Assembly: GCF_011189575.1 (NCBI RefSeq)
Contig: NZ_PUJW01000014.1
Coordinates: 62,001-126,000, forward strand
Direction: 5' to 3'
DNA from: Photorhabdus cinerea
GTDB lineage: Bacteria > Pseudomonadota > Gammaproteobacteria > Enterobacterales > Enterobacteriaceae
Length of the DNA stretch: 64,000 nt
A program made the position numbers and the translations under genes. Under the pieces are notes generated by a model that saw only the letters and a program-made list of their open reading frames with translations, did no database searches and was not told the DNA's origin. This document shows, piece by piece, positions 35,063 to 44,732 of the stretch (position 1 is its first letter; each line of letters begins with the position of its first letter).

Positions 35063-36547
35063 CTAACGCTTTTTCAGATGAGCCATCAGACGCTTACGTT
35101 TACGCATCTGATTCGGTGTCAAAGTATTACGTTTATCAGCAAAGGGGTTTGCCCCTTCTTTAAACTGAATCCGAATGGGTGTCCCCATCACTTTCAAGGA
35201 CCGACGGAAATAGTTCATCAGATAACGCTTATAAGCATCAGGCAAATTAGCTACTTGATTACCGTGGATCACAACAATGGGTGGATTATAGCCACCAGCA
35301 TGGGCATATTTCATTTTCACCCTGCGCCCACGGATCATCGGCGGTTGGTGATCTTCTTCAGCCATACGCATGATACGGGTTAACAGTGCAGTATTCACCC
35401 GGCGAGTCGCGCAGTCATAAGCCTCAAGAATCGAGTCAAACAAGTTACCCACACCACTGCCATGTAAAGCGGAGATAAAATGCACTCTGGCAAAATCAAC
35501 AAAGCCAAGACGATAATCAAGCATTTCTTTCACTTGCTCTTTATCTTCCTGCGACATGCCATCCCACTTATTGACCGCAATAACCAATGAACGCCCGCTA
35601 TTAAGAATAAAACCCAATAACGACAAATCCTGATCGGAAATGCCTTCACGGGCATCGATCACCAGTAATACAACGTTAGCATCTTCAATCGCCTGAAGGG
35701 TTTTGATGACTGAGAATTTTTCAACCGTCTCGGTAACCTTACCCCGCTTACGCACACCCGCGGTATCAATCAGGATATATTCGCGGCCATCACGCTCCAT
35801 AGGAATATAAATACTGTCACGGGTAGTACCCGGCATGTCATAAACCACAACCCTTTCTTCACCTAAGATACGGTTCGTCAAGGTAGATTTACCGACGTTT
35901 GGCCGGCCGACAATGGCTAATTTTAATGGCAGAGTTAATGGATCAAAATCATCTTCTTCCTCTTCCGCCATTTCCACTTCATTCTGCTCCAGCTCGGCCC
36001 AATAGGCTGCGTTCGCTTCTTCCTCTGTCAGCTCAACCTCTTCTTCCTCACCTTTACCGGAAAAAGGCAGCAATGCCCGTTCGATAAGTTGGGTGACACC
36101 ACGACCATGAGAAGCGGCGATGGAATATATATCACCCAATCCAAGTGAATAAAATTCAGCTACGGATGTATCAATATCAATACCATCGGTTTTATTCGCC
36201 ACCAAAAAAGTGGCTTTTTCACGGCTGCGCAGGTGTTTTGCTATAGCGTGGTCTGCCGGCATCAGCCCGGCACGGGCATCTACCATAAACAGAACAATAT
36301 CGGCTTCTTCAATCGCCATCAAAGATTGTGCCGCCATATGGGTTTCAACACCATCTTCGGTACCATCAATACCACCAGTATCAATGATTATAAATTCCTG
36401 TCCTTCAACTTCGGCCCGACCATATTTGCGATCGCGGGTCAGACCGGGAAAATCCGCTACCAACGCATCTCTTGTACGGGTTAAACGGTTAAATAACGTG
36501 GACTTACCCACATTTGGGCGCCCTACCAGAGCGACGACAGGTGTCAT
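35063..36547 (-). CDS. der: Der, ribosome-assembly GTPase with two G domains
   Basis: 494 residues, close to the 490 of E. coli EngA. It helps assemble the 50S subunit. The two G1 motifs GRPNVGKST lie at 9-17 and near 212, each followed by a DTGG or DTAG switch and NKxD (NKTD, NKWD). The acidic linker EEEEVELTEEEANA lies between them, and the C-terminal KH-like domain ends in the basic QMRKRKRLMAHLKKR. The start at 36547 follows GAGG; an upstream extension of 21 residues is not conserved. It is the last gene of the bamB-der segment. Confidence 0.96.
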   Translation of the reverse strand: MTPVVALVGRPNVGKSTLFNRLTRTRDALVADFPGLTRDRKYGRAEVEGQEFIIIDTGGIDGTEDGVETHMAAQSLMAIEEADIVLFMVDARAGLMPADHAIAKHLRSREKATFLVANKTDGIDIDTSVAEFYSLGLGDIYSIAASHGRGVTQLIERALLPFSGKGEEEEVELTEEEANAAYWAELEQNEVEMAEEEEDDFDPLTLPLKLAIVGRPNVGKSTLTNRILGEERVVVYDMPGTTRDSIYIPMERDGREYILIDTAGVRKRGKVTETVEKFSVIKTLQAIEDANVVLLVIDAREGISDQDLSLLGFILNSGRSLVIAVNKWDGMSQEDKEQVKEMLDYRLGFVDFARVHFISALHGSGVGNLFDSILEAYDCATRRVNTALLTRIMRMAEEDHQPPMIRGRRVKMKYAHAGGYNPPIVVIHGNQVANLPDAYKRYLMNYFRRSLKVMGTPIRIQFKEGANPFADKRNTLTPNQMRKRKRLMAHLKKR

Positions 36548-36627
36548 TTGTTGATGCCTCATGACTAAATTTGAAATCAGTATTTTGCTACTCATCGTTA
36601 GCTGCAACAAAACACTAAAAAGACGAA

Positions 36628-36654
36628 ACGGCCCCTGTGCTTTTCAGGAGCCGT
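36628..36654 (-). terminator. Terminator or attenuator between bamB and der
   Basis: Stem ACGGCTCCTG / CAGGGGCCGT with one mismatch and loop AAAAGCA, followed on the minus strand by TTCGTCTTTTTAG. Confidence 0.7.
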
Positions 36655-36709
36655 GGGATTATAACAACTCTTTATTCTCTATTTCCGGTAAACAGACAGT
36701 AAGAAGTAC

Positions 36710-37882
36710 TCAACGGGTAAACAGATAAACCGTACCGTCTTTCGCCTGTACCATCAGTTTATCGCTGGCGACAACCGGACGACTCAGTAAACCAGAGCTA
36801 TCAACTTTATGCTGAGCAACAAACTTACCGTCATCCATATTCAACCAATGTAGATAACCTTCACTGTCACCAACAACCAAATAACCATTATACATTTCAG
36901 GCGCAGTCAGATTACGGTGCTGTAATTTTGTCTGAGTCCACAGAGTCACACCATCACTTTGACGCAATCTCATAACCCGATCGTTTTGATCAACAATGTA
37001 AATATTATCACCAGAAACAACCATCTCGTTCACTGAACCCAAATCGCGTTTCCAGAGAAGCTGACCTGAGCGCATATCGAGCGCCACCAAATTACCATTA
37101 TATGCTATTGCATATATCACACCCTCAGAAATAACCGGTGTCATATCAATATCATTAAGACGACCGATTTCCGTAGAACTGGTTACCTGGGAGATACGTT
37201 GTTGCCAGATCAGTTGCCCCTGAGAAATCAGTACTGCGTTAACACGGCCATTATCACCACCTACGATCGCCGCACCATAAGCCACAGCAGGGGCCGACTC
37301 ACCACGCAATGACAACGATGGCGTGTCCATATTAACGGACCACCGAATTTTACCATCCGACTCATCTAATGCTTGCAACATACCATTGCTGGTATGAATC
37401 AGTACCAAGCCATCACTCACAACCGGACGCGACAACGCTTCACCAGCAACTTCAGATTCCCAGGCAACCTGACCATCCGCCGTATTTAGCGCAATCACTT
37501 TCGCACGTTCAGTACCTACATATAAATGATCCCCGGAAACCGTCAGACCACCTGAGAGCAACGCAGGTATACGGGAAGAGAGCAAACCCACTTTTTCAGC
37601 CAGATTTACCGACCATATCTCTTTGCCACTATCAATTTCCAGTGCCTTAACGATGCCATTACGATCAGCAACATAGACAACAGAGCCCTGCCAGGTTGGT
37701 GTCAAATGAGAGTAATAACGACCAACACCATCACCTACAGATTTATCCCAGATAACGCTTGGGTTAAATTGATTTTCAACCTGTGGTAACGGTGACATAG
37801 TTACCGTATCCTGCTCACTTGAACAACCTGCTAACAGAACGGAAGTAACCAGACCAACCAAGAGTGTTTTACGCAGTTGCAT
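36710..37882 (-). CDS. bamB: BamB, outer-membrane protein assembly lipoprotein
   Basis: 390 residues, against 392 in E. coli. The lipobox LLAGC gives C20. BamB is an eight-bladed beta-propeller that binds BamA and assists insertion of beta-barrel proteins. The propeller is visible as PQQ-type repeats, for example GRVNAVLISQGQLIWQ, NLVALDMRSGQLLW, and GTVYLFTR at the end. It lies 14 bp downstream of yfgM on the same strand, as in E. coli. Confidence 0.96.
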   Translation of the reverse strand: MQLRKTLLVGLVTSVLLAGCSSEQDTVTMSPLPQVENQFNPSVIWDKSVGDGVGRYYSHLTPTWQGSVVYVADRNGIVKALEIDSGKEIWSVNLAEKVGLLSSRIPALLSGGLTVSGDHLYVGTERAKVIALNTADGQVAWESEVAGEALSRPVVSDGLVLIHTSNGMLQALDESDGKIRWSVNMDTPSLSLRGESAPAVAYGAAIVGGDNGRVNAVLISQGQLIWQQRISQVTSSTEIGRLNDIDMTPVISEGVIYAIAYNGNLVALDMRSGQLLWKRDLGSVNEMVVSGDNIYIVDQNDRVMRLRQSDGVTLWTQTKLQHRNLTAPEMYNGYLVVGDSEGYLHWLNMDDGKFVAQHKVDSSGLLSRPVVASDKLMVQAKDGTVYLFTR

Positions 37883-37896
37883 TGAAAAAAATCCCC

Positions 37897-38517
37897 TTAG
37901 CTGGATAAGTTATTCAATTTAAGATTTAACATCGATTTGATCGCCTGAGGTGAATCTGATCCCAAACCTTTGGTATAGGCTGCACGAGCACCAGCAATAT
38001 CACCTTTTTTCAATAGTGCATCACCACGGATATCTTCTGCTACTGCAACCCAACCAGAACCTTTCACCTGTTCCAGTGTTTTCAGTACAACATCCGCTTT
38101 ACCTTCTGCCAATTGAACCCTGGCTAAACGAATATTAACCAGAGCCTGCAAATCTTCATTTTTTGTCTGCTCTACCGCTGTAGACAAAAATTGCTCCGCT
38201 TTAGCTAACTCATTCTTTTCAACAGCAAGTTTAGCCAGTTGCATATGAGCCATCACGCCATAACTGTTATTCGCTTCACGGGCAAATTTCTCAGCAACAG
38301 CATGACTCTCTTTTACATCGGAAATTAAGCCACGATTTACTTGCTCAAAAGCTTCCGCACTTGCTTGTAACTGATTTGTTTGATGAGATTGCCAATAACG
38401 CCAGCCAATCAGCGCTCCAGCGCCCAGGACCAGCCCGAAAACCATCGCTTTACCATTATTGGCAAAAAAGCGGCGGATCACATCAACTTGTTCATTTTCA
38501 TTGGTATAGACTTCCAC
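37897..38517 (-). CDS. yfgM: YfgM, SecYEG-associated periplasmic chaperone factor
   Basis: 206 residues, as in E. coli. One transmembrane helix (about 25-43) follows a short cytosolic N-terminus, and the rest is a periplasmic domain with TPR-like helices (NLKLNNL end). In E. coli YfgM associates with SecYEG and PpiD and helps newly exported proteins. It sits between hisS (11 bp upstream) and bamB. Confidence 0.94.
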   Translation of the reverse strand: MEVYTNENEQVDVIRRFFANNGKAMVFGLVLGAGALIGWRYWQSHQTNQLQASAEAFEQVNRGLISDVKESHAVAEKFAREANNSYGVMAHMQLAKLAVEKNELAKAEQFLSTAVEQTKNEDLQALVNIRLARVQLAEGKADVVLKTLEQVKGSGWVAVAEDIRGDALLKKGDIAGARAAYTKGLGSDSPQAIKSMLNLKLNNLSS

Positions 38518-38528
38518 AGAGTCTCTCC

Positions 38529-39806
38529 TTAGCCTAACAGTTCAGCCAAACGAGCGGCAATTTCGCCTTGCGGCAACGTTTGTTGTTCGCCGGTCCGTAA
38601 ATCTTTAATGGCTACCTGACCAGAACGTACTTCATCCTCACCAAGGATCAACGCAATTTTAGCGCCGTGTTTATCTGCACGCCCTAGTTGCTTCTTAAAA
38701 TTACCTCCGCCATGGTTCATCATCAGGTGCAATTGCGGCAACATATCACGTACCTGTTCAGCCAAAATCAATGCAGCCTGCTGACTGCCTTCACCAAAAG
38801 AAGCCAGATAAACATCTGCAACTGACAGCTCAGCCACAAATGTTGGGTTAGTTTCCTGCACCAACAGAATCAGACGCTCCATTCCCATGGCAAAACCCAC
38901 TGCCGGAGTCGAGCGGCCACCCAGTTGCTCAACCAGCCCATCGTACCGGCCACCAGCACAGACAGTCCCCTGAGCCCCAAGAGCCGTTGTCACCCATTCA
39001 AATACCGTGCGGTTATAATAATCCAGACCGCGAACCAAACGCTGATTAATCCGGTACTTGATACCAACTGCATCAAGAAGTGCGCACAGGCTGTTAAAAT
39101 GTTCCTTTGATTCGGCATCAAGATAATTAAACAGTTCCGGCGCATCATTAAGAAGTTGCTGAACTTCAGGATTTTTTGAATCCAAAACACGCAATGGATT
39201 GCTGTACATACGACGCTTGCAATCTTCATCCAGTTTATCTTTATGCTGCTCAAGAAAAGCAACCAGCGCTTCGCGGTAGCTGGCACGCGCTTCCAATGAA
39301 CCAATAGAGTTCAGCTCAAGCGTTACATGTTCAGAAATACCAAGCTCACGCCACCAGCGGGCAGTCATTAAAATCAGTTCGGCATCAATATCAGGCCCCT
39401 GAAGACCAAATACTTCAGCACCTAATTGATAAAATTGACGATAACGACCTTTTTGTGGGCGCTCATAACGAAACATTGGCCCGATATACCATACGCGCTG
39501 TTCCTGATTGTACAGCAGACCATGTTCAATACCCGCACGCACACAGCCTGCGGTATTTTCAGGACGCAAGGTCAAACTTTCACCATTGCGATCATCAAAG
39601 GTGTACATTTCCTTTTCAACCACATCAGTCACTTCCCCGATAGCACGTTTAAATAACGGGGTCTGCTCTACAATCGGTGTACGTATTTCGCTATAACCAT
39701 AACCCGCAAGCACTCGTTTTAAAGTGTTTTCAATACGCTGCCAGATAGCAGTATCTGCTGGCAAGTAGTCATTCATACCACGGATAGCTTGGATATTTTT
39801 TGCCAC
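38529..39806 (-). CDS. hisS: Histidyl-tRNA synthetase
   Basis: 425 residues, against 424 in E. coli. A class II synthetase charging tRNA-His. Motif 2 TLRPENTAGCVRA, the histidine A motif LVRGLDYYN and the C-terminal anticodon-binding domain (from about 325, starting VYLASFGEG) are present. The first residues AKNIQAIRGMNDYLP match the family. ispG lies 120 bp upstream and yfgM 11 bp downstream. Confidence 0.97.
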   Translation of the reverse strand: MAKNIQAIRGMNDYLPADTAIWQRIENTLKRVLAGYGYSEIRTPIVEQTPLFKRAIGEVTDVVEKEMYTFDDRNGESLTLRPENTAGCVRAGIEHGLLYNQEQRVWYIGPMFRYERPQKGRYRQFYQLGAEVFGLQGPDIDAELILMTARWWRELGISEHVTLELNSIGSLEARASYREALVAFLEQHKDKLDEDCKRRMYSNPLRVLDSKNPEVQQLLNDAPELFNYLDAESKEHFNSLCALLDAVGIKYRINQRLVRGLDYYNRTVFEWVTTALGAQGTVCAGGRYDGLVEQLGGRSTPAVGFAMGMERLILLVQETNPTFVAELSVADVYLASFGEGSQQAALILAEQVRDMLPQLHLMMNHGGGNFKKQLGRADKHGAKIALILGEDEVRSGQVAIKDLRTGEQQTLPQGEIAARLAELLG

Positions 39807-39926
39807 GTTTTATCTCTGTTAATAATTCAAAAATGATGTTGATTATAGGAGCGAATACTGACGAGGTTCAATTGGCAAACAAAAACAACACTAGCTCACG
39901 ATAACTATGAGCCAGTGTCAGGTTTA

Positions 39927-41048
39927 TTATTTATCCAATTGACTTATGTCAATACGCTTATTTTCATCCAGCATTGATGCCTTAGCACGGATCTTAGCCT
40001 CAAGCTGATCGATCATATCAGCATTATTGAGGCGCTCTTTCTGCCGAACCCCATCTTCATAAAAACCACTTTTCGTCTTAGCACCGGTAACGCCCAAAGT
40101 GGAAACTTCCGCCTCACCCGGCCCATTAACCACACAACCAATGATTGAGACATCCATCGGTGTCAATAGATCTTCCAGGCGTTGTTCCAAAGCATTAACT
40201 GTACCGATAACATCAAATTCCTGACGAGAGCAGGTTGGACAGGCAATAAAATTAATACCACGAGAACGAATACGTAATGCTTTCAGAATGTCAAAACCGA
40301 CTTTGACTTCCTCTACCGGATCGGCGGCTAGCGAAATACGCAAAGTATCACCGATACCTTCTGACAGAAGAATCCCCAGACCAATAGCCGATTTTACAGA
40401 ACCCGCACGAGCGCCGCCGGCTTCTGTGATACCAAGATGTAATGGCTGATCGATCTTCTGAGCCAACAAACGGTAAGCCCCAACCGCCAGAAATACATCA
40501 GACGCTTTTACGCTGATTTTGAACTGGTCAAAATTAAGTTTTTCAAGAATATCCACATGACGCATAGCCGATTCCACCAAGGCTTCTGGCGTTGGCTCAC
40601 CATATTTTTCCTGAATATCCTTTTCCAATGATCCGCCATTCACACCAATACGGATTGGGATACTTTTATCTCGGGCAGAAGCCACAACCTCACGGATACG
40701 TGCCTCATTACCAATATTACCAGGGTTAATACGCAGACAATCAACACCATACTCTGCAACTTTAAGTGCAATACGGTAATCAAAATGAATATCTGCAACC
40801 AAAGGAACATTAACTTGCTGCTTAATCAGTTTCAATGCTTCTGCTGCGTCCATCGTTGGTACTGATACCCGGACAATATCAACCCCAACACGTTCCAGCG
40901 ACTTAATCTGTTTAACCGTTGCTTCCACATCTGTAGTGCGTGTGTTTGTCATTGACTGCACCGCAATTGGCGCATCATCCCCGACTGGCACATTCCCTAC
41001 ATAAACACGCGTAGATTTGCGTCTTTTTATCGGCGATTCATTATGCAT
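39927..41048 (-). CDS. ispG: IspG, 4-hydroxy-3-methylbut-2-enyl diphosphate synthase
   Basis: 373 residues, against 372 in E. coli. It is the penultimate MEP-pathway enzyme, converting MEcPP to HMBPP with a 4Fe-4S cluster. The cluster ligands are C270 and C273 (ACPTCSRQEF), C305 (IGCVVNGPGEAE) and E312. The start at 41048 aligns with the conserved N-terminus; the frame extends 11 residues upstream without likeness. rodZ is 69 bp upstream on the same strand. Confidence 0.96.
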   Translation of the reverse strand: MHNESPIKRRKSTRVYVGNVPVGDDAPIAVQSMTNTRTTDVEATVKQIKSLERVGVDIVRVSVPTMDAAEALKLIKQQVNVPLVADIHFDYRIALKVAEYGVDCLRINPGNIGNEARIREVVASARDKSIPIRIGVNGGSLEKDIQEKYGEPTPEALVESAMRHVDILEKLNFDQFKISVKASDVFLAVGAYRLLAQKIDQPLHLGITEAGGARAGSVKSAIGLGILLSEGIGDTLRISLAADPVEEVKVGFDILKALRIRSRGINFIACPTCSRQEFDVIGTVNALEQRLEDLLTPMDVSIIGCVVNGPGEAEVSTLGVTGAKTKSGFYEDGVRQKERLNNADMIDQLEAKIRAKASMLDENKRIDISQLDK

Positions 41049-41117
41049 ACTGGTGTTTCTCCCATACTTCCATGTGCTCACTTACGAAATAAAAACTAAC
41101 GCTGTATTACCAAGCAC

Positions 41118-42110
41118 TTACTGTGTTTCTGGTACTTTAAAACGCGCAATACGACCCGCTTTAATAAAGCTACTCAAATCGACAACCTGCCCCTGGAACT
41201 GCACATCCACTGCCGCTGGGGCACCAATAGTTAACTTATAAGGTAATGAACCAGAAAGATTCAGACTATCCCCCTTCCTTTTAGTTCCGCTAAACAGCGT
41301 CTTCCCATTAGCATCAACAACCTGTAACCAACAGGCTGCTTTGAAATTCATTACCAATTTATCACCACCAGCCACTACCGTTGTTCTATTTTCCACAACA
41401 TCGGGTATTTGAGCTGTACTCTGATTAGTCGGATTAGTTGGTAATGGGACAGTCTGTGGATGAGTTTCTGGTGTTTCCACTGCCTGCTTTTGAGTTGATA
41501 TTACAGGCTGGGTCGCTTCGCTACTATTATTATTCGCTTGCGCTACATTTTCCATTGGGACAACTGGCACAGGCGGCTCATTGGCCTGCAACTGTGTTGC
41601 CTGCTCGTGATTTCCCGTAGATAAATCCACAGCGTTAGTCTCTTGCTGAACAACCTGAGCCGCAGATTGATCAGCCATCGAAATCAATTCCTTCTGTTGA
41701 GCTGTGTGGTTCTGCCACCACCATGCTCCAGTCAAACTGATCACCACCAAAATAATTAGCCACGTAATCCGCATTAACCAATTGTCACGCTTTTTGCGTT
41801 TCTTACCCAATGAAAAACTCTGCATTGGTGAAACTTTTGCTGTTTTCGCTGGCGTATGCTTATCCAGAATTGCCAGAATTTCTGCTTCTGGAATTTGTAC
41901 TAACTTAGCATAAGAACGAACATAACCACGTAGAAAAGTCGGCGCCATATTGGCCGGTATATTGTCCTCTTCAATATCGCGAATAGTGGAAAGTTTCAGA
42001 CACAGGCGATCAGCCACAGTCTGCTGAGTTAGCCCATGTTGTTCGCGGGCCTGACGCAGGAGGTGACCTGCTGTTAAATGAGCTTGTTCTGGAGTCGTTT
42101 CAGTATTCAT
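41118..42110 (-). CDS. rodZ: RodZ, cytoskeletal morphology protein
   Basis: 330 residues. RodZ links MreB to the elongation machinery. The N-terminal HTH domain (about 15-80: LLRQAREQHGLTQQTVADRL) is cytosolic, a basic KKRKKR precedes the transmembrane helix (about 113-134), a low-complexity periplasmic linker rich in Q, T and P (about 160-255) follows, and a beta-rich C-terminal domain (from about 255) ends it. The ATG at 42108-42110 was taken over an upstream TTG. It precedes ispG as in E. coli. Confidence 0.95.
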   Translation of the reverse strand: MNTETTPEQAHLTAGHLLRQAREQHGLTQQTVADRLCLKLSTIRDIEEDNIPANMAPTFLRGYVRSYAKLVQIPEAEILAILDKHTPAKTAKVSPMQSFSLGKKRKKRDNWLMRITWLIILVVISLTGAWWWQNHTAQQKELISMADQSAAQVVQQETNAVDLSTGNHEQATQLQANEPPVPVVPMENVAQANNNSSEATQPVISTQKQAVETPETHPQTVPLPTNPTNQSTAQIPDVVENRTTVVAGGDKLVMNFKAACWLQVVDANGKTLFSGTKRKGDSLNLSGSLPYKLTIGAPAAVDVQFQGQVVDLSSFIKAGRIARFKVPETQ

Positions 42111-42233
42111 TAGCAAGAAGATGCAGCACTGTTCAGGTTGTGGAAAACTTCGCGCCTGCTTCTCTTGCGATAATTTTTACATTATGCAACAGCCTGCGCG
42201 GCGAAATAGATTTGCTATTTTACTAGCGGCAAA

Positions 42234-42644
42234 TCATTGATAACAAATACGCCTGTCAGCATTGCTCCCGGCAAACAAAATTTTGGCTTCTTCATACTGC
42301 CCCTGTTCACAGAGAAAAGCGCTGTAATAATGCAATACCGTATCATTTCCTGGCGCATACTGCATTGCTATTTTATAACGCTGACGAGCAGCTTCCGGCT
42401 GGCCGGAATATTGCTCATATAATGCCATACCCAACTGAGCCTGATAATGGTCAGGCTTTGCCAGTAATACTTTATCAAAGTGATATCTGGCAGCCGGTAA
42501 ATTGCCTTCAGCCAGATAAGCCATTCCCAGTTGAATCCGAGTTTCTGTTGCCACTATTCGCTGTTTATTTCCGTTTACTGATTGACTGGAACAACCCGCC
42601 AATAATGCAGCAGCAACAATCATTCCCGATAACGTCCTTATCAT
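42234..42644 (-). CDS. pilW: PilW-like TPR lipoprotein, short form
   Basis: 136 residues from the ATG at 42644, which has AGGATAGTT upstream. The lipobox LLAGC gives a lipoprotein. TPR repeats follow, for example NLPAARYHFDKVLLAKPDHYQAQLGMA and YEEAKILFAGSNADR. The family (PilF/PilW, type IV pilus assembly factors) usually has about 250 residues; this copy stops early at RICYQ, and only 123 bp remain before rodZ, so the C-terminal half is missing and is not encoded further on. The gene sits between rlmN and rodZ. Confidence 0.8.
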   Translation of the reverse strand: MIRTLSGMIVAAALLAGCSSQSVNGNKQRIVATETRIQLGMAYLAEGNLPAARYHFDKVLLAKPDHYQAQLGMALYEQYSGQPEAARQRYKIAMQYAPGNDTVLHYYSAFLCEQGQYEEAKILFAGSNADRRICYQ

Positions 42645-42719
42645 AACTATCCTCATTAGATTAAGGATTCGCAATTATAACAATAATTTCAGTTACTGTA
42701 TTACAGGACATGCCTGAAT

Positions 42720-43898
42720 TCAGACCGTTCTTACCTGAATAGGTTCACCTGCCTGACGTTTTTTCAATGTACGTTTTGTACGATCAATAACATCACCGGC
42801 AAGCTGGCCACATGCAGCATCAATATCATCTCCACGGGTCTTACGAACAATGGTTGTGAAACCATACCCCATCAGCACCTTGGCAAAACGGTCGATACGG
42901 CTGTTAGAACTGCGGCCATATGGCGCACCTGGAAATGGGTTCCATGGGATCAAGTTGATTTTACTTGGTGTATCTTTTAAGCATTCAGCCAATTGGTGTG
43001 CCTGTTCCACGCTGTCATTAATCTGATCCAACATGACATATTCCACTGTCACACGCCCTTGATTAGCATTGGATTTAGTCAAATAACGGCGTACACCGGC
43101 AAGGAACTGCTCAATATTATATTTACGGTTGATAGGAACGATATCATCACGAATATCATCTGTTGGTGCATGCAGGGAAATTGCCAAAGCAACATCAATC
43201 ATATCGCCAAGTTTATCTAGCGCTGGCACCACTCCTGATGTCGATAGCGTCACACGGCGTTTGGACAGACCAAAACCAAAATCATCCATCATGATTTCCA
43301 TGGCAGGAACCACGTTATTCAGATTAAGCAGAGGCTCCCCCATTCCCATCATAACCACGTTAGTAATCGGACGACGACCGCTAGATTTCAGTGAGCCAAT
43401 AATTTTCGCTGCACGCCAAACCTGCCCAATAATTTCAGAAACCCGCAAATTACGGTTAAACCCTTGCTGAGCGGTTGAGCAAAATTTACATTCCAGTGCA
43501 CATCCTACCTGAGAAGAGACACACAACGTTGCCCGATCATCTTCTGGGATATAAACCGTTTCAACTTGTTGATCACCAACACTGATAGCCCATTTAATCG
43601 TACCATCGGCTGAACGTTGCTCTTCTGCAACTTCAGGCGCACGAATCTCAGCAACCTGCTGCAATTTTGCTCGCAGAGTTTTGTTAATATCCGTCATCTG
43701 CTCAAAATCGTCATAGCAGTAGTGATACATCCACTTCATCACTTGGTCAGCACGGAAGGGTTTTTCCCCCATATCAACGAAAAACTGGCGCATTTGCTTG
43801 CGGTCCAGATCAAGTAAGTTAATTTTACCGCTTTTATTTTCTGGAGTTTCAGACACGACAGAAACAGCAACTTGTGCCACAGTATTTGGTTGGGACAT
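42720..43898 (-). CDS. rlmN: RlmN, 23S rRNA and tRNA m2A methyltransferase
   Basis: 392 residues, against 384 in E. coli. It is a radical SAM enzyme that methylates A2503 of 23S rRNA and A37 of certain tRNAs. The cluster cysteines are C133, C137 and C140 (CALECKFC), and a second catalytic cysteine sits near the C-terminus in DIDAACGQLAG. The N-terminus is a little longer than in E. coli. ndk is upstream and pilW downstream on the same strand. Confidence 0.96.
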   Translation of the reverse strand: MSQPNTVAQVAVSVVSETPENKSGKINLLDLDRKQMRQFFVDMGEKPFRADQVMKWMYHYCYDDFEQMTDINKTLRAKLQQVAEIRAPEVAEEQRSADGTIKWAISVGDQQVETVYIPEDDRATLCVSSQVGCALECKFCSTAQQGFNRNLRVSEIIGQVWRAAKIIGSLKSSGRRPITNVVMMGMGEPLLNLNNVVPAMEIMMDDFGFGLSKRRVTLSTSGVVPALDKLGDMIDVALAISLHAPTDDIRDDIVPINRKYNIEQFLAGVRRYLTKSNANQGRVTVEYVMLDQINDSVEQAHQLAECLKDTPSKINLIPWNPFPGAPYGRSSNSRIDRFAKVLMGYGFTTIVRKTRGDDIDAACGQLAGDVIDRTKRTLKKRQAGEPIQVRTV

Positions 43899-44004
43899 TT
43901 CTTACATCGCCTCGTTGTTACACTTTCGGCTCTGCGCTGATGAATTCAACGCGAAGTTTCAATTCGGGTACCACTATCAATTTAGTATAGTGACAAATAA
44001 TAAA

Positions 44005-44030
44005 CGCCCCGTTGAATTAACAACGGGGCG
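44005..44030 (-). terminator. ndk terminator
   Basis: A 10-bp perfect GC-rich stem CGCCCCGTTG / CAACGGGGCG with a 6-nt loop, followed on the minus strand by TTTATTATTTG, 52 bp past the ndk stop. Confidence 0.85.
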
Positions 44031-44081
44031 CCGCATTGTACAAACTTTAATGCAATGATGCTACGGCTAACTGTAAATCAG

Positions 44082-44507
44082 TTAGCGTGGGCAAATTTCA
44101 TCTTCAGTGAAGAAATACGCGATTTCACGGTTGGCAGATTCAACAGCATCAGAACCGTGCACTGCGTTTTCAGTAAAGCTGTCTGCGTAATCAGCGCGCA
44201 GAGTACCAGCCAATGCATTATCAGGATTAGTTGCACCCATCAGATCGCGGTGACGCTGTACTGCATTCTCGCCGTCCAATACCTGAACCACAATTGGACC
44301 CGAAGTCATGAATTCCACCAGACCATCAAAGAAAGGGCGGCCTTTGTGCTCTGCATAGAAACCTTCAGCCTGTTCACGGGTCAGGTGAAGCATTTTGGCG
44401 GCAATGATTTTAAACCCGGCGCTTTCAAAACGGGCATAAATAGACCCGATAGCATTTTTCTTCACAGCATTAGGTTTAATAATAGAAAAAGTACGTTCAA
44501 CCGTCAT
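44082..44507 (-). CDS. ndk: Nucleoside diphosphate kinase
   Basis: 141 residues, against 143 in E. coli. It exchanges phosphates between nucleoside diphosphates and triphosphates through phosphohistidine H117 in ENAVHGSDA. The N-terminal FSIIKPNAV and ADSFTENAVHG motifs are intact. Terminator hairpins separate it from rlmN. Confidence 0.97.
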   Translation of the reverse strand: MTVERTFSIIKPNAVKKNAIGSIYARFESAGFKIIAAKMLHLTREQAEGFYAEHKGRPFFDGLVEFMTSGPIVVQVLDGENAVQRHRDLMGATNPDNALAGTLRADYADSFTENAVHGSDAVESANREIAYFFTEDEICPR

Positions 44508-44732
44508 GGATAACCTCTTGGCTCTTCTTTCAGCAACAGATAATTTTAATTTTTTATTCCCGATATAAAGTTGATCGGTTAATACCCATCCCGCAACCCT
44601 AGCAGGGATAAAAGAGGCGTTGATTATAGGGGCACGAAAGACGGTTGCCTACAGAAAACATAACAATCTATTAAATTTTCCTTAGCGAAAATTACCATTT
44701 TTTCGTACAAATCACACTTTTAACTGAATCGT

